From Clostridium_AM tanneri (GTDB lineage: Bacteria > Bacillota > Clostridia > Clostridiales > Clostridiaceae): a DNA stretch of 64,000 nt. Below the pieces are notes generated by a model, which had not been told where the DNA came from, made no database searches, and saw only the letters and a program-made list of their open reading frames with translations. The position numbers were made by a program, and so were the translations under genes. This document shows positions 33,553 to 41,876 of this stretch, in pieces; positions within the stretch are counted from its first letter, which is position 1, and every line of letters begins with the position of its first letter. The stretch covers positions 41,820 to 105,819 of the forward strand of contig NZ_JARUJP010000015.1 in assembly GCF_033659955.1 (NCBI RefSeq), read 5' to 3'.

Positions 33553-34803
33553 TTATTTACCTGAACTAATTCCATCACCTGATGATGACCTAGAGTTTAC
33601 ACTGCTCTGTCTTATGCTGTCAGAATATATTTTATATTTATTGCTGCTGCTCGGTGAAAAGTTTCCGCTTTTGTAATCACTATTGCTACTACTTGGTGAG
33701 AAATTACCACTCTTATAATCACTACTGCTACTACTTGGTGAGAAATTACCACTCTTGTAATTACTACTGCTGTTATCTGGTGAGGAATTACCACTCTTGT
33801 AATCACTATAGCCATTTTTTAAATCCTTATACCTGCTTTGATCTTGGCTGTAGCCTCTGTTATAATAGTAGCTTCTGTAGTAGTTATTTGTGCTGCTGCT
33901 CCCACTATACACTGTAGTTCTACTAGAATAAACATATTCTCTTGAACTAACCTGTATCAATGTCTTTGAGTCCTTACTTGTATAAACTAATGCCATTTCA
34001 TCCTTTGTTAATAACCCTACTGTACCATCCTCTTGATTTTCTTGGACGTCCTCTATGTTTCCTTCTAGACCAGATATAATTAGCTTAGCTGCTTCCTCTA
34101 CTGTCATATTTCCAGAGTACACATCAGCCTTTTTACTTTGGTCTAAATCCGAAGTTATAGAAGTCTCATATTTAAAGTCACTGTTTGAAGCTATAAACTT
34201 AGATAGTCTGTTATCCTTGTTGTTTAACACACAGGACCTTAGAGTTAATATTATTGTTATAAGAGCAAAAATCGTCATAAATACAAGCTTTACATCTATT
34301 TTGTTTTTCTTAGTACTGTTTAGTATAGACGGGTTATACTTATTAATAGGTTCTTCTTCTAGTTTCTCAATATCTCTTTCCTTTATATAATACCCCTTTG
34401 AAAACTCCTGCTGTCCGCCCCAATTCTCTACTGATATTAACAGTGTTTCTGTAATATCCTCGTACTCCTTGTAAAATACTTCTTCCCCTAAATCTACATC
34501 TACATTTCCTCTATAGTCTTCTACCTTCGCTGACTTATTTTCTATTTCTTTATATTCCTTACTTTTAATATTCTCTTCTAGAAACCCTTTGCTGTAGGGC
34601 TCTTCGCTATAAACAGCATACTGGTTATTTAATTTGTCAACAATTAACCATCGTATTTGAAAATTTTCTTTACTTTTCAGTTTATATTCAGTCCATGTTG
34701 CACCATCGGAATCTCTAAATACTATGTATCCATCTATAGTAAATTTTAATCCCTTTATCTTAATACCAGATCCTAAGTCTAGTGATATATTACTATTAAC
34801 CAT
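33553..34803 (-). CDS. DUF4178-domain membrane protein with Ser-rich repeat tail
   Basis: 416 residues. An N-terminal DUF4178-type beta domain (about 1-150, with GSGIKIKGLKFTIDGYIVFR and TWTEYKLKSKENFQIRWLIVD) precedes one membrane segment (about 171-190). A second soluble domain follows, then a low-complexity tail with four copies of a 14-residue repeat like DYKSGNFSPSSSSS (about 335-390). DUF4178 proteins co-occur with DUF350 and spermidine-synthase-like proteins, as here. The tail probably lies outside the membrane, but no anchor motif is seen. Confidence 0.8.
   Translation of the reverse strand: MVNSNISLDLGSGIKIKGLKFTIDGYIVFRDSDGATWTEYKLKSKENFQIRWLIVDKLNNQYAVYSEEPYSKGFLEENIKSKEYKEIENKSAKVEDYRGNVDVDLGEEVFYKEYEDITETLLISVENWGGQQEFSKGYYIKERDIEKLEEEPINKYNPSILNSTKKNKIDVKLVFMTIFALITIILTLRSCVLNNKDNRLSKFIASNSDFKYETSITSDLDQSKKADVYSGNMTVEEAAKLIISGLEGNIEDVQENQEDGTVGLLTKDEMALVYTSKDSKTLIQVSSREYVYSSRTTVYSGSSSTNNYYRSYYYNRGYSQDQSRYKDLKNGYSDYKSGNSSPDNSSSNYKSGNFSPSSSSSDYKSGNFSPSSSNSDYKSGNFSPSSSNKYKIYSDSIRQSSVNSRSSSGDGISSGK
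33650..33806 (-). repeat. 42-bp in-frame tandem repeat in the DUF4178 gene
   Basis: Four units with 42-bp period (boundaries at about 33671, 33713, 33755 and 33797) code for the 14-residue Ser/Gly repeat. The copies are very similar, so copy number may vary between strains. Confidence 0.85.
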
Positions 34804-35004
34804 CCCATCTCACCTGCCTTTTACTACCCCTTATTATCTAATTGGAATAATCTTTAAGCTTATACTAATATTATACATTATTAACGGAATGTATATCCAT
34901 TATTTCTCATTAGTTTTCTTTCCAAATCCTGAGATATTATTATAGGGTAGTTGAATAATTAATAATCCATTCCCTTTAATTATGATGTACAACTTATGTA
35001 AACA

Positions 35005-36114
35005 CTAGGCTGTTTTTGAGTATTCTTCTTTTATAATGAATTTCTTACGAGACACTTTGCTACCGGTTATATATTCTGAAAAAGGAATAAAACTAATTAG
35101 CTTAATAAAAACAGGGGTTACTACTACTGTTATAATTAAGGTTAAAACTCCTACTATAAGGTAATTTCTAGTATTGAATCTTATCATAATATCATTGGCA
35201 ACATAGTTTATAACAATAACATGTGCCATATATGAAGCAAAGGAATAATCACCGATAAATTTCATTGACTTATAAACCTTAACTTTTTCTACAAGTTTAA
35301 CCGAGATCAAGTAAAATGCTAATATAGAAACTATCATATATAACAAGGATAGTATTCTCACATATTTCACTTTATTTATCTCATTTAGATAAGCATATAT
35401 AAACAGCAGTCCATAAGCTCCATATATACCAACCTTAAATTCTACAAGTTTTTTCTTAATATACCCATAATTTAAAGCTAAGTACACTCCTAATACAAAG
35501 TATATAAACCAAAATAATATAGATATATTTATAATTCTCTGCTGTACTTCTGTAGGCGTTCCAAATATAAACCTGGCTGTGTTATCAGAAATAACTGACT
35601 GATACTTTGATATTTGATAATATAAACATAGTAATAGAACAAAGATGCTTGTCCTAATTTTAATATCTAAAGAATGTATTCTTTTAGCAATCCAAAGTAT
35701 TATAGGAAATATAAGATATAGTCCTAGGGCCATTCCCATATACCAAAGATGAAAGGCTCCATTTCCTGCAATAACCTGAACTATAAAGTCCTTAAACCTC
35801 TCTTCATTCCCAAGTTTAATCATATTTATTGCAGACCATATAACGTAAGGTATAAGTATGTATTTTATTCTTTTTGCATAATACTTTTTCCAATCAAAGT
35901 TGTTGAAACTTACATAAAAAAGAGCTACTGCACTGATAAACAAAAACATAGGCACTGCTGGTTTACCCATAACATACATAATCTTCATTACTGTATAGCT
36001 AGAGTATGGAAGTCCCTTAATATTAGAAAATCCCCCTAGGGTATGCTGTACTACAACAAATATAAATGCTATTCCTCTCAAAATATCAATTTCATTTAGT
36101 CTTTCTCGTTTCAT
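35005..36114 (-). CDS. Acyltransferase family 3 membrane protein (OafA/WecH-like)
   Basis: 369 residues with about ten membrane helices. It opens RLNEIDILRGIAFIFVVVQH, where the Arg and the His (about residue 23) are conserved in acyltransferase-3 proteins that O-acylate sugars of the envelope. The typical FLFISAVALFY segment follows. It is monocistronic; its substrate cannot be told from context. It lies 201 bp beyond the DUF4178 gene on the same strand and may share its transcript. Confidence 0.88.
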   Translation of the reverse strand: MKRERLNEIDILRGIAFIFVVVQHTLGGFSNIKGLPYSSYTVMKIMYVMGKPAVPMFLFISAVALFYVSFNNFDWKKYYAKRIKYILIPYVIWSAINMIKLGNEERFKDFIVQVIAGNGAFHLWYMGMALGLYLIFPIILWIAKRIHSLDIKIRTSIFVLLLCLYYQISKYQSVISDNTARFIFGTPTEVQQRIINISILFWFIYFVLGVYLALNYGYIKKKLVEFKVGIYGAYGLLFIYAYLNEINKVKYVRILSLLYMIVSILAFYLISVKLVEKVKVYKSMKFIGDYSFASYMAHVIVINYVANDIMIRFNTRNYLIVGVLTLIITVVVTPVFIKLISFIPFSEYITGSKVSRKKFIIKEEYSKTA

Positions 36115-36268
36115 ATTTTACCAATGTTCCTTTCTTAAAATCCTGCTTACAATTGATTTTCAATAGTTTAAACTCATACTGCTTATTCTAACATACTTTT
36201 ATTTATTTTTAAAAATTTATGTCACAGTTTACACCCAAATCAATTAGTAGAATCTCTTTATTACCCCA

Positions 36269-36297
36269 TTGACTTATTACAACCAATAGAGTATAAT
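36269..36297 (+). promoter_or_regulatory. Promoter of the tyrS T-box transcript
   Basis: TTGACT (36269-36274), 17-bp spacer, TATAAT (36292-36297). Transcription would begin near 36304, just upstream of the T-box leader. The stretch 36115-36268 holds nothing else I can support. Confidence 0.75.
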
Positions 36298-36303
36298 TTC
36301 AAT

Positions 36304-36640
36304 AATTTAATATCTGCATAACGAAGATTTGTGGTATTCTACATTTCGGAGTATAAGAAATAAAAGCTGCGATAAGAACTAGTAGCAATCAGTATACCAA
36401 ACAGAAAGTTACCGTATGATGAGAGGTGCATGGTTAGCGATTGTGAATACATCTTTGAGCTTCGCACCGAATAGTTTTTCTTAGTAGGCTGCGACGGAGC
36501 ATCTTCACCCGTTATCGTGATAAAGTATCTCATCTTATGATGACGTACTTGATAAGGTAAGCAATGTGAGTTGTTTATAAATTTAAGGTGGTAACACGAA
36601 TTTTATCTCGTCCTTTTTCTAAAGGGGCGAGTTTTTTATT
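36304..36640 (+). promoter_or_regulatory. T-box riboswitch (tyrosine) with terminator
   Basis: The leader senses uncharged tRNA-Tyr. The specifier codon TAC (36448-36450) sits in the usual GAA-TAC-ATCTTTGAG context. The T-box core AAGGTGGTAACACGAA (36585-36600) has TGGT to pair with the tRNA ACCA end. The terminator CTCGTCCTTT/AAGGGGCGAG (36607-36631) ends in T6. The core differs from the common GGTGGNACCGCG at two positions. Confidence 0.93.
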
Positions 36641-36697
36641 GCCTACTTTTATCTTCTTATAGACCTTGCTAATATTAAAAATAATATTTTCAGGGAG

Positions 36698-37918
36698 ATG
36701 TTAAATATGCTAACAGCAAAGGAGCAGATGAGAATTATCTGCAAAGGGGTACACACCCTTGTAAACCAGGAAGAGTTACTTGCAAAACTGGAAAAATCAT
36801 TGGAGCAGAACAAACCTCTAACTATCAAATTGGGACTTGACCCTTCGGCACCGGATATTCATCTAGGGCATGCAGTAGTTCTCCGTAAGATCAAACAAAT
36901 GCAGGACTTAGGACACCGTGCAGTAATTATCATTGGTGATTTCACCGGTAGAATTGGTGATCCAACAGGAAAGTCTAAGGGCAGAGTGGCTCTAACTGAT
37001 GAACAGGTAAAGGAAAATGCCAAAACCTATTGTCAGCAAATCTTTAAAGTGCTTGATACGGAAAAAACAGAGGTTCGTTTTAATAGCGAATGGCTTTCTA
37101 AACTTAACTTTGAGGATGTTATCAAGTTAGCCGCTACTACTACCGTTGCCAGAATTTTAGAACGAGATGATTTCCAAAAGAGATATGAAAATCAGATTCC
37201 AATAGGAATTCATGAATTTTTCTATCCTCTAATGCAGGCATATGATTCTGTTGAACTTAAAGCTGATATGGAATTAGGTGGAACAGACCAAACCTTTAAT
37301 ATTCTTATGGGCAGAACCCTTCAGAAAACATTAGGTCAGGAGCAGCAAATTGCAATCTTTATGCCTATCCTTGAAGGCCTAGATGGTGTCGAAAAGATGA
37401 GTAAAAGCCTTGGTAATTATATCGGCGTTGGCGAACCTGCAGAGGTAATGTTTAAGAAGGTTATGGAAGTTCCTGATGAACTTATTATTAAATATTTTGA
37501 GTTAACTACTGATGAGCATCCTGATAAAATCGATAAAATCAAAACAGAACTAGATAATGGTGCAAATCCTAAGGATATTAAATATCTCTTAGCTAAAATT
37601 ATTACATCACTTTATCATAGTCCAGAGGATGTGTCAAAAGCAGTTAACTATTATGATATAGCATTCAGTAAAAAATCTATTCCTGATGACATTCCAGAAC
37701 TCTTAATAGAAACAGGAAAAGATACTATTTTCGATGTTATCCCTAAACTGATGGAGATGGATTTTGTAAAGAGTAGAAGTGAATTTATAAGATTGTTAAC
37801 CCAGGATGGAGTTCAGTTAAACGGTGAAAAACTGACATCATGTCATACAGATAGAGTACTAACTTGCAGCGATGTGATGAAAATCGGAAAGAAGCGCTTT
37901 GTAAAGCTTATAAAATAA
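36698..37918 (+). CDS. tyrS: Tyrosyl-tRNA synthetase (TyrZ-type)
   Basis: Charges tRNA-Tyr. 406 residues. The HIGH-type motif reads DIHLGHAVVL (about 53-62) and the KMSKS loop is present as EKMSKSLGN. A C-terminal S4 RNA-binding domain ends the protein (SRSEFIRLLTQDGVQLNGEK). Length and motif context fit the TyrZ subclass rather than classic TyrS. Control by a Tyr-specific T-box leader agrees with the assignment. Confidence 0.96.
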   Translation: MLNMLTAKEQMRIICKGVHTLVNQEELLAKLEKSLEQNKPLTIKLGLDPSAPDIHLGHAVVLRKIKQMQDLGHRAVIIIGDFTGRIGDPTGKSKGRVALTDEQVKENAKTYCQQIFKVLDTEKTEVRFNSEWLSKLNFEDVIKLAATTTVARILERDDFQKRYENQIPIGIHEFFYPLMQAYDSVELKADMELGGTDQTFNILMGRTLQKTLGQEQQIAIFMPILEGLDGVEKMSKSLGNYIGVGEPAEVMFKKVMEVPDELIIKYFELTTDEHPDKIDKIKTELDNGANPKDIKYLLAKIITSLYHSPEDVSKAVNYYDIAFSKKSIPDDIPELLIETGKDTIFDVIPKLMEMDFVKSRSEFIRLLTQDGVQLNGEKLTSCHTDRVLTCSDVMKIGKKRFVKLIK

Positions 37919-37920
37919 AT

Positions 37921-37973
37921 AAAGTGCACCTCCAGGGTTAGATAGAAATCTAATATTTAGAGGTGCATTTTTT
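37921..37973 (+). terminator. tyrS terminator
   Basis: TGCACCTC (37925-37932) pairs with GAGGTGCA (37960-37967) and is followed by T6; it starts right after the stop codon. Confidence 0.85.
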
Positions 37974-38026
37974 ATGGTAGAGCATCTACTAAAAATCAAA
38001 ACAATATAATCAGCAATCTTCTTATG

Positions 38027-38962
38027 TTACTGATAGTTATAAATCCTTAACAACTCTTTAATCCTTCTAATAATCTCCTCTCGTACACGTGTCGGCTCTA
38101 AACATTTACATTTATCACCAAAACTAAGCAAGAGATTATATCCAAATTCATCTTCCACAAAGGGGAAGTTCACCACTAATTTACTATCTCCATAGGACTG
38201 AATATTTTCTTCTCCGCAGTATTCCATCATCCTATCTCTTAGGGATTCATCAACTAAAAGCTTGATTGTAACAATGTTTTTCTCTATATAGTCCCAAGAT
38301 CCTAAGGCCTTGCCATGAAATTCCCGTGGCGTAAATGTATCCTCAAGAATCTTAAGGGCTGAAATACGAGATAGTTTAAAAATACGGAAATCCTGTCTGG
38401 AATCACAGTAACCCTGTAGATACCAATTTGATTCCTTTAATACCAGCCTATATGGCTCAACTTTTCGGTTGCTGCCTTTACCACCACGGTCGTAATATTC
38501 AAAGGTTAGTAATCTTTTTTCATTAAGTGCCTCTTTAATTTTTTCAAGGTTGAGCTGCAAATTCTTGTTTCCCATCCATGGGGTAAGGTCTATAGAAATT
38601 TGTGTTGATTTTAATTCAATATCTCTAATCTGTTCATCTGGAACTAAAGCTTTCACTTTAACAAGAGTATTAGTAATTTCGTCTTTAGTCATTGCTCCGG
38701 AGATACTTCCAAGGCCCATTAAAAGAGTTATGATATCGGAAGTAGTAAAAAGTTTCTTATCGATTTTATATTCTTCCATAATTCCAATGCCACCATTAAC
38801 TCCGGGGTAAGTAATTATAGGTATACCTGCTGTATTTATTGTTTCTATATCTCTATATATAGTTCGGGGAGTTACTTCAAACATTTCAGCAAGCTTAGCT
38901 GCGCTAATTTTTTTGCGTTGAAGCAATATCATAATAATGGAGATTATTCTATCTATCTTCAA
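38027..38962 (-). CDS. YafY-type transcriptional regulator (HTH_11 + WYL)
   Basis: 311 residues with HTH (about 1-60, VTPRTIYRDIETINTAGIP) and a WYL domain (about 140-215, NWYLQGYCDSR), the same architecture as the regulator at 7529-8443. It is divergent from a pyridoxamine-oxidase-like gene, and the shared gap carries a near-perfect 22-bp inverted repeat that is a promoter in both directions. I infer that it controls both itself and that gene. Confidence 0.92.
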   Translation of the reverse strand: MKIDRIISIIMILLQRKKISAAKLAEMFEVTPRTIYRDIETINTAGIPIITYPGVNGGIGIMEEYKIDKKLFTTSDIITLLMGLGSISGAMTKDEITNTLVKVKALVPDEQIRDIELKSTQISIDLTPWMGNKNLQLNLEKIKEALNEKRLLTFEYYDRGGKGSNRKVEPYRLVLKESNWYLQGYCDSRQDFRIFKLSRISALKILEDTFTPREFHGKALGSWDYIEKNIVTIKLLVDESLRDRMMEYCGEENIQSYGDSKLVVNFPFVEDEFGYNLLLSFGDKCKCLEPTRVREEIIRRIKELLRIYNYQ

Positions 38963-38987
38963 TTATATCAATCCTTTGTTAATTTAT

Positions 38988-39037
38988 ATTCTATCATATA
39001 ACCCTGACATACTGCTGTCAAGGTTATATGATAGAAT
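38988..39037. promoter_or_regulatory. Symmetrical divergent promoter/operator of the second WYL regulator
   Basis: Arms 38988-39009 and 39016-39037 match at 21 of 22 positions with core TGACA-N6-TGTCA. On the plus strand it reads CTGACA-17 bp-TATGAT (-10 at 39027-39032). On the minus strand it reads TTGACA-17 bp-TATGAT (-10 at 38993-38998). A regulator bound here would block both promoters. Confidence 0.8.
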
Positions 39038-39099
39038 AATCCTATATTAAATAAGAAACTCTAATAGTAGTTTCAAACAACTTACAAAGGAGAATGAAA

Positions 39100-39531
39100 A
39101 TGAACTTTTTAAAAGAATTTAATAGAATAATGGAAGAAACTAATAATATAGCCCTAGCGACTACTGTGAATAATATACCAAATGTTAGAATTGTAAACTT
39201 TTATTATAATCCAGAAAACAAAGGTGTTGTTTATTTTGCATCCTTTAAAACTAATCCTAAAACATCGGAATTCTTAGAAAACAATACGGTAGCATTTACA
39301 ACAGTGCCAAAAGTTCCAGATGAAAACTCTGAACACGTTAGAGTGACTAATGCCAAGGTTGAAAAAAGTAACTTAACTATATTTGATTTAAAAAATGAAT
39401 TTACTAAAAAGCTTCCAAGTTATGAAATGTTAATAGCACAGGCTGGAGATATGTTAACTCTTTACGAGATTGATTTTAAAGAAGCTAGTGTAACTTTAGA
39501 TGTTAATCACCACGATAAAATAACTTTATAA
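39100..39531 (+). CDS. Pyridoxamine 5'-phosphate oxidase-like flavin-binding protein
   Basis: 143 residues from the ATG at 39100, 7 nt after AAAGGAG (an ATG at 39094 is too close). The split-barrel pattern NIALATTVNNIPNVRIVNF, GVVYFASFKTNPK and SEFLENNTVAFTTVP is typical of small PNPOx-fold proteins that bind FMN, F420 or heme. The substrate is unknown; it is too short for a biosynthetic PdxH. It is likely the target of the divergent WYL regulator. Confidence 0.85.
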   Translation: MNFLKEFNRIMEETNNIALATTVNNIPNVRIVNFYYNPENKGVVYFASFKTNPKTSEFLENNTVAFTTVPKVPDENSEHVRVTNAKVEKSNLTIFDLKNEFTKKLPSYEMLIAQAGDMLTLYEIDFKEASVTLDVNHHDKITL

Positions 39532-39636
39532 GATACTCTGTAATCTAGCTTATATAATTTATTTTTTATTAACAACTGTTATAGGTTTTACTAAAATTAT
39601 AGCCCTTAAATTCTATTTGCTTATGTTATGAATTTA

Positions 39637-39675
39637 AACTCTAGCTCAGCTTTCAAGAAAAATTGAGCTAGAGTT
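39637..39675. terminator. Hairpin between the PNPOx-like gene and dut
   Basis: A perfect 12-bp stem AACTCTAGCTCA/TGAGCTAGAGTT (39637-39648, 39664-39675) between convergent genes. It has no strong T-run in either direction. Confidence 0.6.
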
Positions 39676-39700
39676 CAAATTATTTATGTTGTAATTTCTG

Positions 39701-40141
39701 TTAAAATCCCGTAGATCCAAATCCCCCAGTCCCTCTTTCAGAGTCTGTTAACTCTTGGACTTCCTGGATTTTAACTGTTAGTACAGGTTTGATCACCATT
39801 TGTGCAATCTTCATACCCTTCTTTACTGAAAAACTCTCTTTTCCATGATTGATTAAAATTACACCGATTTCTCCCCTATAACCTTCATCTATAGTTCCTG
39901 GTGTATTTAATACTGTAATTTGATGTTTTAAAGCTAACCCACTTCTTGGCCTAACTTGGGCTTCTGTATTTCTAGGCAGCTCTATTGTTATACCTGTCTT
40001 TATAAGCTTGCATTCACCTGGATTTATGTCTAGGTCATCTACTGAGAACAAATCCATTCCTGCATCACCTTCATGGGCAAATTGAGGGATTATTGCATCA
40101 GGGTTTACTTTCTTTATTTTTAAAGTTATAGAATTATTCAT
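39701..40141 (-). CDS. dut: dUTP diphosphatase
   Basis: Trimeric dUTPase that turns dUTP into dUMP and pyrophosphate. 146 residues. The five conserved motifs are visible: AGMDLFS, RPRSGLALK, NTPGTIDEGYRGEI, KKGMKIAQMV and RGTGGFGSTG at the C-terminus, the last closing over the active site. The gene has its own Shine-Dalgarno and stands alone. Confidence 0.96.
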   Translation of the reverse strand: MNNSITLKIKKVNPDAIIPQFAHEGDAGMDLFSVDDLDINPGECKLIKTGITIELPRNTEAQVRPRSGLALKHQITVLNTPGTIDEGYRGEIGVILINHGKESFSVKKGMKIAQMVIKPVLTVKIQEVQELTDSERGTGGFGSTGF

Positions 40142-40457
40142 AGTTGTGCTCCTCTCTATTTTAGTACTAATCTATTATAAAATAGAGATGGGAAAACTAC
40201 TAGCTTTCTAAGGAAAAATATAGTTTTTATCCCTATCCTTTCAGCAAACTTAATCTTAAGAAAGGATGATTTAATTGATACAAGGTTATGTTAAAGAATA
40301 ATGTTGAAAATTGAACTCTTTATTTAGATACAAAACAACACAATTGTTATATAATTATATTGTTTCATGTATGTCTTTTGATGAAGAGTATGTGAAAAAG
40401 CATAGCAAGAAGACTTAAATTAAGTCTTTAGGCGGATTAACTAGAGGAGGACATTTT
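40142..40457 (+). other. Intergenic leader of the radical SAM gene
   Basis: AT-rich gap between divergent genes. The only structure I see is a short hairpin AAGACTTA-AAT-TAAGTCTT (40410-40428), 29 nt before the radical SAM start. There is no T-run, no riboswitch motif I recognise and no gene. Confidence 0.4.
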
Positions 40458-41582
40458 ATGAAAATCTCAAAGAAAGATGCGTTGATGTGGTTTGAATTTT
40501 TTTCAATATTGCCAGAAGATGAGGAACTAATGACAAAACAACAAGAAATCATTTACTCTACCTTTGCACAAATTGAGGCAGCGGTTGATCATAGAAATGA
40601 TACATTAATGTCAGAAATTAAAAGTTTAAAAACTTTGGAGAATAGAACTTTTTTTGTGGGAAATGAAAGAAAATTCTCAAAGGGATGTCGTTCTTGCCTA
40701 TTGGGAACTGGTTTGAATGCAATTAGGAAAACGAACAAATGTAACTTAGAGTGTAAGTTCTGTTATAATTATGGAGAACTAGATAATATTTCTCCCGTTG
40801 GCGAAGGTATGTGGGAAATAGGAGGTACAAAATTTTATGAAAAGGATATTGATTTACTTCTTTCCATTCACCAGAAACCCACTGGAGTTTCCTACGTTTA
40901 TTTAGAGCCCTTTATGGAAATTGAAAAATATTATTCCATTATAAGAAAATTTAAGGATGCTGAAATTTATCAACATCTATACACAAATGGCACTTTAGCT
41001 ACTGAAGAGACATTGAAAGCATTAGGTGAAGCTGGTCTTGACGAGATACGTTTCAATCTTGGTGCCTCTAATTGTTCAGACAAGGTTATTCAAAATATTG
41101 GAATAGCGAAAAAATATATTAAAAATGTAGGTATTGAAACTCCAATGACTCCTGAGTTTTTCGAAGGATTTTTTAAGAAAAAACAAGCAATCTTCGAAAC
41201 AAAAGTTGATTTTATCAATTGTGCAGAATTACATTTAAATGAGAATAACATAGATAATTATTATGGTGAAAACATGTATATTACAAGACATGGCTATATA
41301 TCTCCGATTTGGAGTAAGGAATTAACTCTTAAATTCATGAAAATAGCCGATGAAGAAAACTGGGATTTAGCAGTTCATAGTTGCTCAAACAATACAAAAT
41401 TTGCAAGAGACTTAAACTTGAGCAGTAAAGAGGGTAAGTGGTTCGGAGCTAGTAGCTATGGCTGTGAGTTTTCCAGGATTCCATACGAAGTATTTTTACC
41501 AATACTACGTGATGAGAATTTCAAATTCTTAAGTGAAGAAGAATTGCCTGAGGGCTATAAGGCAGGAGAAATGATTTTTTAG
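40458..41582 (+). CDS. Radical SAM protein (COG2108-like)
   Basis: 374 residues. The 4Fe-4S/SAM site is CNLECKFC (Cys95, Cys99, Cys102, spacing CX3CX2C). The radical SAM barrel follows with YVYLEPFMEIEKY and HLYTNGTLATEETLKALGEAGLDEIRFNLG split by glycine loops. Two extra Cys (77 and 80, CRSC) precede the site and further Cys (VHSCSN, SYGCEFSR) follow, which could hold a second cluster. I cannot name the reaction. The gene is monocistronic with a strong ribosome site and terminator. Confidence 0.9.
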   Translation: MKISKKDALMWFEFFSILPEDEELMTKQQEIIYSTFAQIEAAVDHRNDTLMSEIKSLKTLENRTFFVGNERKFSKGCRSCLLGTGLNAIRKTNKCNLECKFCYNYGELDNISPVGEGMWEIGGTKFYEKDIDLLLSIHQKPTGVSYVYLEPFMEIEKYYSIIRKFKDAEIYQHLYTNGTLATEETLKALGEAGLDEIRFNLGASNCSDKVIQNIGIAKKYIKNVGIETPMTPEFFEGFFKKKQAIFETKVDFINCAELHLNENNIDNYYGENMYITRHGYISPIWSKELTLKFMKIADEENWDLAVHSCSNNTKFARDLNLSSKEGKWFGASSYGCEFSRIPYEVFLPILRDENFKFLSEEELPEGYKAGEMIF

Positions 41583-41612
41583 AAAGTCCTATCATTTCTT
41601 TTCAAGAAAAAA

Positions 41613-41656
41613 ATTTGCCGCCAAGAACCTACTAGGTTCAGGCGGCATTATTTTTA
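41613..41656 (+). terminator. Terminator of the radical SAM gene
   Basis: TGCCGCC (41616-41622) pairs with GGCGGCA (41641-41647), with an inner AACCT/AGGTT stem, followed by TTATTTTTATT. The rest of the gap to 41876 shows nothing to annotate. Confidence 0.85.
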
Positions 41657-41876
41657 TTGTGCAAATCTGAAATATGAGGAATTTTGTAGTTTTCAAAGTT
41701 TCTCGGAATTTTTCAATTCTCATAGGCATAATTTGTTATAACAACATGGTCGTTTTGCCAGAGACAAAAAATAACTAAAACTATAGATAAACAGCCTGTT
41801 ATATAAAAATTGTTAAGTAAAACTTGCTTATTTAAAAATGCTCCCCCATTTTTTATTTAGTTTTTCCTACACATTT

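Noticed and set aside
33650..33806. CRISPR array
   Set aside because: The 42-bp units are contiguous, in frame and without spacers; they are coding repeats.
33654..33917. Plus-strand Tyr/Cys/His-rich repeat protein
   Set aside because: It is the antisense of the DUF4178 gene's 42-bp repeat and has no ribosome site; its odd composition comes from the Ser codons on the other strand.
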